Assembly: GCA_001603075.1 (NCBI GenBank)
Contig: LVBB01000146.1
Location: forward strand, 1-51,182
Reading direction: 5' to 3'
Length of the DNA: 51,182 nucleotides
Source of the DNA: Phycisphaerales bacterium Planc_01
GTDB lineage: Bacteria > Planctomycetota > Phycisphaerae > Sedimentisphaerales > Anaerobacaceae
Positions 15,886 through 24,235 of this stretch are shown one piece after another. Below the pieces are notes generated by a model. It ran no database searches, was not told where the DNA came from, and worked only from the letters and a program-made list of their open reading frames with translations. How positions within the stretch are numbered: the stretch's first letter is position 1; the number at the start of each line of letters is the position of its first letter. Position numbers and translations under genes: made by a program.

Positions 15886-17142
15886 TCAGCGGGCGTGGCG
15901 GCGGAACTCGGGGGCCTCTTTGAGGCAGGTGCCGACGATGCGCATGGACCTGGCGGCGGCGCTGATGCCGCAGCGCTCGATTGCGAGTGGCTCGTCGCCG
16001 ACCTCGGGATAACCTTTCTCGTCGGGGGTGAGCTTCTCCCAATTCTCGAAGAGGCGGGCCCAGTCACTGTTGGCGATGCGGTTCATCACCCGCTTGGCCT
16101 TGAACGAGTACCAGAAGCTGTCGTGGTAGAGCACGCTGGCCAGGTACGACCAGGGCGCCAGCACGGTCTTGAGCGACCACTCGACGGGCTTCTTCAGCGG
16201 GCCCCAGTAGATTTTGTGCTGCATCTTCGCGGCGAAAGTCATCTTCTTGAAGGGGCCTTCGAAATGCCAGTTCTCCTGTGCGGCGTCGAGGTCTCCGACG
16301 ATCTCGATCTGGCCGGGGTCGCCGCAGCCAAGCCCCAGATCGTGGGCCAGCCGGACGTACTTGAGGTCGCGCAACGGGTCCATGCCCATCATCTTCGCAG
16401 CGGTCGCGTCGATCGCCACCTGGTCGGCACTGGCGAGCAGCACGTTCTTGACATGCGGCACCATGCAGCGCGGGCCGGGCCCGTCGCCGGCGAAGGTCCC
16501 GTCCATCACCGCGAAGACGCCGCGATGGATCTTCTTCTGGATCATCAGCAGATCAACGAGCGTCTCGTGGATCACCGGATGCGTCCAGTGCCGCTTCTCG
16601 TTCAGCAACCCGCCGAAGGCGTTCTTCATCGCGCCCGTGGTCGTGGTGAAGACGTGCGTCTTCACGGTCGGCAGATGGATGATGTTCTCGCCGATGAACC
16701 GTTTGGGGATGTGGAACCCCTTGGGGTAGACCTCGTTGAGGCAGAGGAACTTGTCGGCCAGGTCGCCCACCGCGTCGCGGATGTGAATCCACTCCTGGCC
16801 TTCGTACAGATGCACGTTCCGCAGGCCGTGGGCGTCGGTTACGTTGATCTGCTTGTTCTCACGCTCGCCCAAGTGGGCGTCGATCACGACAGTCCTGTTG
16901 TGGCAGCCGTGAATGAGGTTGGGGTCATAGCCGTCCCGCTTCATCGCCCGGATCACGCCTTCGAGCTGCCAGGGCGTGGTCGAGCTGCCAGGGAAGAAGA
17001 AGTGCCAGGAGATGTTGATCTTCAGGGCGGTGTCGGCGTTTCTGGCGATCGTGTCCTGGTAGCCGGCCAGATTCATGAGGCGGTGATAGTCCTCCAGAAC
17101 CGTTCTCGGGCTGGTGCGGACGACGGCGACTCTGGCTCTCAT
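15886..17142 (-). CDS. DUF362 domain protein
   Basis: A 418-residue protein of the DUF362 family. Typical pieces are MRARVAVVRTSPRTVLEDYHRLM at the start, KINISWHFFFPGSSTTPW, HLPTVKTHVFTTTTGAMKN (the conserved KTH segment), and ADQVAIDATAAKMMGMDP. The biochemical role of the family is not settled; some members carry iron-sulfur domains, but I see no ferredoxin cysteines here. No signal peptide or membrane span is seen, so it is likely cytoplasmic. It lies 44 bases downstream of the membrane-methyltransferase fusion gene on the same strand and may be in its operon. Confidence 0.85.
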   Translation of the reverse strand: MRARVAVVRTSPRTVLEDYHRLMNLAGYQDTIARNADTALKINISWHFFFPGSSTTPWQLEGVIRAMKRDGYDPNLIHGCHNRTVVIDAHLGERENKQINVTDAHGLRNVHLYEGQEWIHIRDAVGDLADKFLCLNEVYPKGFHIPKRFIGENIIHLPTVKTHVFTTTTGAMKNAFGGLLNEKRHWTHPVIHETLVDLLMIQKKIHRGVFAVMDGTFAGDGPGPRCMVPHVKNVLLASADQVAIDATAAKMMGMDPLRDLKYVRLAHDLGLGCGDPGQIEIVGDLDAAQENWHFEGPFKKMTFAAKMQHKIYWGPLKKPVEWSLKTVLAPWSYLASVLYHDSFWYSFKAKRVMNRIANSDWARLFENWEKLTPDEKGYPEVGDEPLAIERCGISAAARSMRIVGTCLKEAPEFRRHAR

Positions 17143-17186
17143 CGATTCCTCACATCTTTGTATGGAACACGTGCAGCCGCACGGAT

Positions 17187-18824
17187 TCAGGTCCTGTTCT
17201 CGGCGGGCCTCTTGACCAGCCTGGCCACATAATGGGCGCTGCCCTTTCGCAGCCTTGACTTCTCCAGATATCGTTCAATACCCGCCAGGGGCTTGAGCAG
17301 AAACGAGGGAACAAAGTCCGGCAGGAACGTGAAATAGAGCTTGCCCTGCGCCCAGTCGGCGCCGGCCAGATCCGGGAGCCGGTCGGGGCGGATCCACCGT
17401 TCGTTGCCCTCGTCGATCCCGCGAATCAGCGGGAACACGTATCCGAGATAGAAACGGAACAGCGGGTTCATCGTGTTGATCTCCTGGAGGAAGAACACCC
17501 CGCCCGGCTTGAGAACTCTCACGATCTCTTCGAGAACCTGCAATTGCTCTTGTAGATCTACGACGTGATGGAGCACATTGATCGCGTAGGCGAAATCGAA
17601 ATGGTTGTCGTCGAACGGCAGCTTCACGGCATCGGCCGCCAGGCAGGCGCACTCGACCTTCTGCTCCTGTGCGTATTGCTGGGCCATTCGGATCTGGGCC
17701 GGCGAGCGGTCGACGCCCGTCATCCGATAGCCCAGTCGCGCCATCTCGCAAGCGTACCACCCATGCCCGCAACCGATGTCGAGCCCCCGCGCGCCATCCT
17801 TCGGGCCGAGCGATTGCAGCGTCTCCTGCATGTACCGAACCTTGCGCATCAGCAGTCGCTGACGCACGTGCTCGGGGATACGCTGCTCGTAGGTCTCCGC
17901 GATCTGATCGAAATGGTCCTGCGACCTGTGGCTGTGCAGCCGGCCGAGCAGATTCTTCCACTTCGACAACAAGGTGATCGAGCCGACGGCGACGATGAAC
18001 CATACGGTGGCGAGCCGGAAGACCACCGTAGAAACGATGGCTGCCGACAAAGGCACCGCCCCGGCGACAAGCTCGCGAACCAGCAACGAGCCGGCGACGC
18101 CGATACCGACGGGAATGCCGGTGAGACCGCCGAGGACCGTGGTATATCCGAACGTCCCCAGAGCGTCGGCGAGCCGGACCGGCGAGCCCATCAGGCCGAG
18201 CGTACCCGACAGAGCCACGCCCACGAGCGACCAGGCCAGGATCGAGAAGCCCAGCACGACGGCGACATTGAACGCCCCCGGCCAGCTTCTGAACCGCTTC
18301 GCCTGAAACCGCAGGCGGATCGCAAGAAGAGCGACGATCCACACCAAAGCGACGACGATCCCGTACACATAGAACCGGCCTGCAAGCATGGCGAACAGCG
18401 ACAACACCAGCACGTCTGTCAGACGTTCCAGGAGCCAGACGTAGACGATGTCGGTCCGGCGTGTGGGATGCGTCCGCCCCACCAGTGGAACGCGGAGCAG
18501 CTCGCCCACATAGAACGGCGTCAGGATTGCCGGCAGCGTCACCAGGTAGATCAGCAGACCGTCTTCGGCCTTCAGACGAATGTCAACGGACCGCACGAGG
18601 AAGTGCCAGCGGACCCAGCGAAGAGAAACGTTGATGATGGTCACGAAGACCGTCAGCCCCAGGCTCGCGACGACGGCGCCGAGCCGATCGAGCACCGCTT
18701 CGGGACCGTCGAGCTTGCCGATCCACCACGCCGAGACGCCCGCTCCCAGCAACAGGAAGAGCAGCAAAAGGGCGCCGATCCACCCGAGGCCCGCCGCACG
18801 CGATGTCACCGGTTTTGTGTCCAT
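17187..18824 (-). CDS. Fusion: flippase-like (UPF0104/LPG-synthase TM) domain plus SAM methyltransferase
   Basis: A 545-residue two-part protein. Residues 1 to about 300 are a multi-span membrane domain like the lysylphosphatidylglycerol-synthase TM region / YbhN flippase group (FVTIINVSLRWVRWHFLV, LPAILTPFYVGELLRVPLV). From about 305 comes a class I methyltransferase (HFDQIAETYEQRIPEHVR, motif I LDIGCGHGWYACE near 347-359, then ADAVKLPFDDNHFDFAYAIN, and LKPGGVFFLQE). The join is seamless, with no frameshift. The start ATG 18824 abuts the stop of the glycosyltransferase gene, so they are co-transcribed and probably coupled. A role in making or flipping a membrane-linked glycan or lipid and methylating it is an inference. 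Confidence 0.85.
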   Translation of the reverse strand: MDTKPVTSRAAGLGWIGALLLLFLLLGAGVSAWWIGKLDGPEAVLDRLGAVVASLGLTVFVTIINVSLRWVRWHFLVRSVDIRLKAEDGLLIYLVTLPAILTPFYVGELLRVPLVGRTHPTRRTDIVYVWLLERLTDVLVLSLFAMLAGRFYVYGIVVALVWIVALLAIRLRFQAKRFRSWPGAFNVAVVLGFSILAWSLVGVALSGTLGLMGSPVRLADALGTFGYTTVLGGLTGIPVGIGVAGSLLVRELVAGAVPLSAAIVSTVVFRLATVWFIVAVGSITLLSKWKNLLGRLHSHRSQDHFDQIAETYEQRIPEHVRQRLLMRKVRYMQETLQSLGPKDGARGLDIGCGHGWYACEMARLGYRMTGVDRSPAQIRMAQQYAQEQKVECACLAADAVKLPFDDNHFDFAYAINVLHHVVDLQEQLQVLEEIVRVLKPGGVFFLQEINTMNPLFRFYLGYVFPLIRGIDEGNERWIRPDRLPDLAGADWAQGKLYFTFLPDFVPSFLLKPLAGIERYLEKSRLRKGSAHYVARLVKRPAENRT

Positions 18825-20951
18825 CTAATTGGCTGCGCCCTTCGAGCGAAGCGCCCGATCGAGATTCTGCCGGGCGGTGGTGTAATCGGGTTTCGCCTCC
18901 AGTGCCCGACGGTAATGTTCGATGGCCTCGTCGACCTTGCCCTGGGTAATCAGGATATTCGCCAGGTTGTTGTGCGCCTGGTAGTATGCGGGTTGCAGCG
19001 CGATCGCCCGGCGATATTGCTCGACGGCCCCGTCCACATCCCCGGCGTCCTTGAGCGTCCGGCCCAGCAGATAATGCGCCTCCGGCAGGGCCGCGTGGCG
19101 ATCGACGATCCACCGAAGATGCACGACCGCCTCGTCGTACCTCTGCAACTCCCGCAGCGCCGAGGCCAGGTTGTACCGCGCCTGCATGTAGTCGGCACGC
19201 AGCTCAACCGCCTTGGCGTAATGCTCGGCCGCTCCGACGTAGTCGGCCTTGTTGTAGAGCAGATCCGCAAGGCGGCGGTGCCCTTCCTCCGACGCCGGAT
19301 CGGCCGCAACCGCCTCCCGGCATTCCTGCATGGCCCAATCGGGCTTGTCGGCCAGACGATAGCAACTGGCCCGCAGCAGGTGCCACTGCGCCCGATTCGG
19401 CTGATAGGGAACGAGGTGGATGCTCGCAATCGCGTACAGCGCGACGAGCGCGGCCAGCCCTCCGAGAGACGCCGCACGTCGGCCGGACACGAACAGCCGT
19501 CCGACACGATACAACCCATCGGCGCCGAACAGGAAGAGGAACGGGACCACCGGCATGCGGTACCGCCCCACCACGAAGAACGGCAGGTAGGAACCGAAGT
19601 AGGTCAGGATGAACAGGATCAGCAATATCGACACTTCAAACTGTCGCTCGGCGGCCGACGACGGAGGCTCGTCTCTTTCGCCGCGTGAACGCCTCGCGAA
19701 GAGGAACTGGAGGACGCCGAAACTCGCCAGCGCCAGCGGCAGCGGAAAGCCCGGCAGGTGACGCAGTGTGGCCGAGTTGGCCTTCTCCAGCTCCACCACC
19801 TTGTTGCTGCCCACCTCCTCCGGCCCCCAGAACAGCGCCGCCTTGATCGCGACGAGCTTCAGTGCCCGGGCGGGATGCGTTCGGATGAACTGCATCGCCC
19901 TTTCGACGAAGTAGGAAGAGACCTCGGAGTGCTTGACCTTGCGGCCGAGCTTCTTCTCCACGCCGCGAACCATCTTGGGATAGTCGAAGCACGTCCAGTT
20001 GTCGCCGGCCCCAAGCTCCTTCAGGTCCGGGATGATCGTATACCGCCCGTTGGCGCCTTCGTGGTTGCCCGTGTACAGACTGATGCCGATGTTGGACGTG
20101 ATCAGCACGAAGTCCTTCGCAACGATCCAATTGCGGATCGTCACGGGGGCAATCATCACAGCGATCCCGGCGGCGAATCCCAGCGCGACCGGCGTCAGCC
20201 GCCGATGGTCCCGCCGCCGTCGGGCCACCCACCAGGACCAGCCGAGAAGGATCGGTGCGAACAGCAGGATGTTCGCTCGCACCAGGGCGAAGAGCCCGAA
20301 CAGCACTCCGCCGACCAGCCCGCGCCCGAGCGTGAACCGGTCGGACCAGAGGCTCAGGACATAGAACAGCGCCAGGCCGAAGGTCACGAGCAGCACGGGT
20401 TCGAGCAGTTCCCCTTCAAAATAGATGAACGCCCCGTAGCACGACATCAGGGCGGCAAAGATCAGTCCTGTCGCAGAGCCGAAGAGCCTGCGGCCGAGAA
20501 GGTACGCCAGGATGCCGTTGACCAGTCCGAGAGCCATCTGCACGATCCGGGCGGCCAGGTAGCTGCCGCCGAACAGATAGTACACGCCCGCCAGAAAGAA
20601 CGGATACGCCGGAGGACGCAGGTACGGCTGCGAGCGGATCTCCGGATCGGTCCAGTCGCTCAGGTTCCTCGGCAGCGTCCAGTCGCCCGTGGCAAGGCCC
20701 CGCGCCCAGTAGTCGTGGTAGGCCGGATCGATCTGCGGAAGCGCGAAGTCCGGATTGTGGACGAGCTCTCGCAGGTAGGAAGCCCGCAGGGCCCCGCCCA
20801 GAAGAAGAATCGCCAGCAGAAGAACCCAGGTCAGGCGGGCGTTGTCGTGCGAGGTCGGGCTTGCCGGACCGGTCCTGTCGGCAGCCTTCGATCCGGCGCC
20901 GTCGCGGCGCGTCCGGACTCTGTTGCCTCTGACTCGACCTGTCTGTGCCAT
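18825..20951 (-). CDS. Membrane glycosyltransferase (GT39/ArnT-like) with TPR tail
   Basis: A 708-residue protein. Residues about 40-500 form a multi-span PMT/ArnT-type region, with the first loop carrying the acidic PDFALPQIDPAYHDYWARGL text expected of GT-C enzymes that use a polyprenyl-phosphate sugar donor. Other segments include RPPAYPFFLAGVYYLFGG and LVRANILLFAPILLGW. From about 520 to the end there are about five TPR units (QWHLLRASCYRLADKPDWA, ARYNLASALRELQRYDEA, AHNNLANILITQGKVDEA). It probably transfers a sugar to a lipid or protein at the periplasmic face. A good promoter lies at 21058-21086. The TPR part may recruit its acceptor or partner proteins. Confidence 0.85.
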   Translation of the reverse strand: MAQTGRVRGNRVRTRRDGAGSKAADRTGPASPTSHDNARLTWVLLLAILLLGGALRASYLRELVHNPDFALPQIDPAYHDYWARGLATGDWTLPRNLSDWTDPEIRSQPYLRPPAYPFFLAGVYYLFGGSYLAARIVQMALGLVNGILAYLLGRRLFGSATGLIFAALMSCYGAFIYFEGELLEPVLLVTFGLALFYVLSLWSDRFTLGRGLVGGVLFGLFALVRANILLFAPILLGWSWWVARRRRDHRRLTPVALGFAAGIAVMIAPVTIRNWIVAKDFVLITSNIGISLYTGNHEGANGRYTIIPDLKELGAGDNWTCFDYPKMVRGVEKKLGRKVKHSEVSSYFVERAMQFIRTHPARALKLVAIKAALFWGPEEVGSNKVVELEKANSATLRHLPGFPLPLALASFGVLQFLFARRSRGERDEPPSSAAERQFEVSILLILFILTYFGSYLPFFVVGRYRMPVVPFLFLFGADGLYRVGRLFVSGRRAASLGGLAALVALYAIASIHLVPYQPNRAQWHLLRASCYRLADKPDWAMQECREAVAADPASEEGHRRLADLLYNKADYVGAAEHYAKAVELRADYMQARYNLASALRELQRYDEAVVHLRWIVDRHAALPEAHYLLGRTLKDAGDVDGAVEQYRRAIALQPAYYQAHNNLANILITQGKVDEAIEHYRRALEAKPDYTTARQNLDRALRSKGAAN

Positions 20952-21057
20952 ACCGGCTTCTCACTGGGTGCGGATCCGACCCGACCGTAACGCAAGTCAC
21001 ACGTCGCGGTCGCCTCCCCTGCCACACAAAACACTCCATCTCGGAGTTGCCAGCATG

Positions 21058-21086
21058 ATTGTAGGGGACGTCGGCCGAAAAAGCAA
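21058..21086 (-). promoter_or_regulatory. Promoter for the glycosyltransferase operon
   Basis: On the minus strand TTGCTT (21081-21086) and TACAAT (21058-21063) are 17 bases apart. It would transcribe the glycosyltransferase, fusion methyltransferase and possibly DUF362 genes, with a leader of roughly 100 bases. Judged by eye. Confidence 0.6.
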
Positions 21087-21184
21087 CCGGAATGTGCACG
21101 ACGTTCAGGCGCCGCGCGTCCGTCATCATCGTGACAACATCGCGAACGGCCGGCGCATTGCACTGCGCCGTTCATGACAGTCGG

Positions 21185-21793
21185 TCAGTTCAGCTTGGTC
21201 AAGTAGATATTTCGGAACCGGAATTGTCCTCCACCGGGCACTTCGGCCTGTAGCGCGATGAATCCCCTCTCGGGGCCGGTCAGGCCGTCCGCCTGCCAGG
21301 CCGGCCGGCCGTTGATCTCCAGCGACGCCTTCGTGCCCTGCACCGTCAGCTTGAAGGCGTTCCACTGCCCGTCCCTGGTCAGTCCCTCGCTTCGGGCCCC
21401 CTCCAGCGATGAGACGTTGCCTTCCTGGCCCTTGAGCAGGTTGACCTGATGCTGTGCGGGCCAGGGCTGGCCGGCCGGCACGGAATCATAGCGGAAGTAG
21501 ACCCCGCTGTCCCATCGATCCTGACGAAGGGCCTTCCATTCGAATTCGAGAATGAAGTCGCCGTACTGCTCCTGCGTCTGCACGAGTCCGTTGCCGGCGA
21601 CGAGCAAGAGGTCTCCGTCGTCGACAATCGCTTCGCACTTGAGGACCGTCCAGCCCTCCAGCGTCGTGCCGTCGAACAGGGCAAGGCGCTTGCCTTCGGT
21701 CGAATCCTTCTGTGTCTTGAGACAAGCGCAGGAACTGACGAGCGCCATGACGACCAGAACCACCATGCTACGGAATACGCGCGACGTTTTCAT
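21185..21793 (-). CDS. DUF1080 (3-keto-disaccharide hydrolase) lipoprotein
   Basis: A 202-residue exported protein with a lipoprotein-like signal (MVVLVVMALVSSCACLK). The body is the concanavalin-like DUF1080 fold: LFDGTTLEGWTVL near the start, GDFILEFEWKALRQDRWDSGVYFRY, QWNAFKLTVQGTKASLEINGRPAWQ, and RGFIALQAEVPGGGQFRFRNIYLTKL. The family includes 3-keto-glycoside hydrolases and glycan-binding domains; planctomycetes carry many copies. ATG 21793 has GGGAGA 6 bases upstream. It lies between the ilv operon end and the glycosyltransferase promoter and looks like its own unit. Confidence 0.88.
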   Translation of the reverse strand: MKTSRVFRSMVVLVVMALVSSCACLKTQKDSTEGKRLALFDGTTLEGWTVLKCEAIVDDGDLLLVAGNGLVQTQEQYGDFILEFEWKALRQDRWDSGVYFRYDSVPAGQPWPAQHQVNLLKGQEGNVSSLEGARSEGLTRDGQWNAFKLTVQGTKASLEINGRPAWQADGLTGPERGFIALQAEVPGGGQFRFRNIYLTKLN

Positions 21794-21862
21794 ACAATCT
21801 CCCGAATGCTCCAACACTACTGCCTGTCACGACATCGAAGCCTGCACCGATCGCGTAACGCT

Positions 21863-22351
21863 CTACATATCCCCTTTGCCCTGGCGCGGCATGGCGATGG
21901 TCCCGGTCCGGGCCACGCTCTTGATGCCGTAGGGCCGGCAGACGTTGATGAACGCATCGATCTTCGTCTCCGGTCCGCTGACCTCGACCATAATGGACTT
22001 GAGGCCGATATCGACGACGCGCCCTCGGAACATCTCGATCAGCGCGAAGATCTCGGGCCGCTTCTCCGGCGGCGCCGAGACGCCGATGAGCATGAGGTCG
22101 CGGGCAACCACCGGCTGGCCGGCGAAATCCTGAACCTTGACCACCGGGACGATCTTGGCCAGTTGCTTGCGCACCTGTTCGAGGACGCGGTCGTCGCCGA
22201 CGACGACGATCGTCATCCGGCTCAGATCGGGGTCTTCGGTGCGTCCGACGACCAGCGAGTCGATATTGAAGGCGCGTGCGGCGAACATTCCCGCAACATG
22301 GGCCAGAACGCCCGGTTTGTTCTCGACGAGAGCACTGATGATGTGTTTCAT
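21863..22351 (-). CDS. ilvH: Acetolactate synthase small (regulatory) subunit
   Basis: A 162-residue protein with an N-terminal ACT domain (HIISALVENKPGVLAHVAGMF, then NIDSLVVGRTEDPDLSRMTIVV) and the C-terminal part (ADRV-like LMLIGVSAPPEKRPEIFALIEMF, then VEVSGPETKIDAFINVCRPYG). It binds valine for feedback inhibition and boosts activity of the catalytic subunit in the cytoplasm. It starts 27 bases after the stop of the nearer large subunit gene and is third in the operon. One regulatory subunit for two large subunits is worth noting. Confidence 0.95.
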   Translation of the reverse strand: MKHIISALVENKPGVLAHVAGMFAARAFNIDSLVVGRTEDPDLSRMTIVVVGDDRVLEQVRKQLAKIVPVVKVQDFAGQPVVARDLMLIGVSAPPEKRPEIFALIEMFRGRVVDIGLKSIMVEVSGPETKIDAFINVCRPYGIKSVARTGTIAMPRQGKGDM

Positions 22352-22378
22352 GGCAAACCCCGCTTTCTATGCAGTCGA

Positions 22379-24109
22379 TTAGATGAGTCGTTCCAGGATA
22401 TCCAGGCCGTCCATTTCGTTGAGACTCTTGCCCGCCGGGACCATCGGCCAGACGTTTTCCTCGGCCTCGACCTGGAAATCCACCACGCAGGGTCGCTTCT
22501 CCGCAAGCATCTGCTCGATAACCTCAGGCACGTCTTCCTTCTTGTCGACGGTGATCCCTGCAGCGCCCATGGCGCGGGCGACGGCGGCATAGTCGGGGTT
22601 CTTCAGATAGCTGCACGCATAGCGTCGACCGTAGAACAGCTCCTGCCACTGGCGGACCATGCCCATGTAGCCGTTGTTCATCAGGCAGACCTTGATCGGC
22701 AGCTCATACTGCACAGCGGTGGCCAACTCCGTCAGTGTCATATTGAAACTGTGGTCGCCGTCGATGTCGATGACGGTGGCGTCCGGCCTGGCGATCTGGG
22801 CGCCGATGGCCGCCGGCAGGCCAAAGCCCATCGTGCCGAGCCCGCCGGAGGTGATGAACTGGCGAGGCCTGGTGAACCGGTAGAACTGCGCCGCCCACAT
22901 CTGGTGCTGACCGACGCCCGTGGCGACGATCGCATCACTGTTCGTCTGGCGGCACACTTCTTCGATGATGTACTGGGGCTTGATCCGGCCCGCGTTGCCG
23001 TCATACTTGAACGGGAACTTCTTCTTCCACTCGGCGATCCGGGCGAACCACGCCTCTCGCGGCCGATACTCGACCTCCTTGGCCAGTTCCGCCAGGATGT
23101 GCCGGGCGTCGCCGACGACGGGGATGTCGACGTGAACGTTCTTGGAGATGCTGGCCGGATCGATGTCGATGTGGACGATCTTGGCATTCGGCGCAAACGT
23201 GCTGAGCTTGCCCGTAACGCGGTCGTCGAACCGGGCCCCGACCGCGATCAGCAGGTCGGATTCCTGGACCGCATAATTGGCGTAGGCCGAGCCGTGCATG
23301 CCGAGCATGTCCAGCGATTCCGGGCGCCGCTGGTCGATGCTCCCCAGCCCAAGAAGCGTCATCGTCACGGGCAGATGCGCCTTCTCGGCCAGCGCGCGCA
23401 GCTCCTCGGCGGCATTGGCGATGATGACCCCGCCTCCGACGTACAGGACGGGCCGCTCCGATCTATTGATCGCCTCAGCCGCGGTCGAGATCTGTCGGGC
23501 ATGTCCCTTGGCGCGAATCTTGTATCCCGGAAGGTTGATCTCCGCCCTTCCGTCGCCCTGGTACTTGCTGACCTCCACATCGACGGGCAGATCGATCAAC
23601 ACGGGGCCGGGCCGGCCGGTTGAGGCGATGTGGAACGCCTCGCGAACCGTGCGTTCGAGGTCCTTGACGTCCTTGACGATGCTGTTGTGCTTGGTGATCG
23701 GCCGGGTGATCCCCGTGGTGTCGGCCTCCTGGAACGCGTCGTTGCCGATCAGCTCCGTACGAACCTGTCCGGTGAGAGCGACCATAGGAATCGAGTCCAT
23801 CATCGCCGTGGCCAGGCCGGTGACCAGGTTGCACGCCCCGGGCCCGCTCGTGGCCAGGACCACACCCACCTTGCCGCTGGCGCGGGCGTAGGCGTCGGCC
23901 ATGTGGCAGCCCCCCTGCTCGTGGCGCGGGACAATGAATCGGATCGGGGCGTCATAGAGACGGTCGAACAGCGGCAGGACCACACCGCCGGTGTAGCCGA
24001 ACATGACCTCGACTCCGAGATCGAGGAGCGTATCGACGATGATCTGGGCGCCGGTCCTCTCCGGCAGGCCCTCGGCGGCTGGGGCCGAATCACGTGAATT
24101 CGATGGCAT
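22379..24109 (-). CDS. ilvB: Acetolactate synthase large (catalytic) subunit
   Basis: A 576-residue ThDP enzyme for the first step of valine and leucine (acetolactate) and isoleucine (acetohydroxybutyrate) synthesis. Visible parts: GYTGGVVLPLFDRL (38-51), the catalytic glutamate in RHEQGG (E64), the FAD-binding middle domain (VGARFDDRVTG), and the ThDP-Mg site GDHSFNMTLTEL followed about 15 residues on by LMNN. All are intact. The start ATG 24109 has AAAGGAG. It is adjacent to the small subunit gene and is the more conventional of the two large subunits. Confidence 0.95.
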   Translation of the reverse strand: MPSNSRDSAPAAEGLPERTGAQIIVDTLLDLGVEVMFGYTGGVVLPLFDRLYDAPIRFIVPRHEQGGCHMADAYARASGKVGVVLATSGPGACNLVTGLATAMMDSIPMVALTGQVRTELIGNDAFQEADTTGITRPITKHNSIVKDVKDLERTVREAFHIASTGRPGPVLIDLPVDVEVSKYQGDGRAEINLPGYKIRAKGHARQISTAAEAINRSERPVLYVGGGVIIANAAEELRALAEKAHLPVTMTLLGLGSIDQRRPESLDMLGMHGSAYANYAVQESDLLIAVGARFDDRVTGKLSTFAPNAKIVHIDIDPASISKNVHVDIPVVGDARHILAELAKEVEYRPREAWFARIAEWKKKFPFKYDGNAGRIKPQYIIEEVCRQTNSDAIVATGVGQHQMWAAQFYRFTRPRQFITSGGLGTMGFGLPAAIGAQIARPDATVIDIDGDHSFNMTLTELATAVQYELPIKVCLMNNGYMGMVRQWQELFYGRRYACSYLKNPDYAAVARAMGAAGITVDKKEDVPEVIEQMLAEKRPCVVDFQVEAEENVWPMVPAGKSLNEMDGLDILERLI

Positions 24110-24235
24110 TGGGTTCTCCTTTCCTTTATTGGCACGACGCCGGGGTATTCCGTCGCCGCGACCTTCTTATCCGGCATTGCAGGCTCTTTGGCAGTGGATC
24201 ATGCAGAACCTCTGCTCAGGGCGGATGCCTGAAGT

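Noticed and set aside
17565-19688. 707-codon open frame antisense to the fusion and glycosyltransferase genes
   Set aside because: Shadow of two well-supported genes; composition is that of antisense GC-rich frames.
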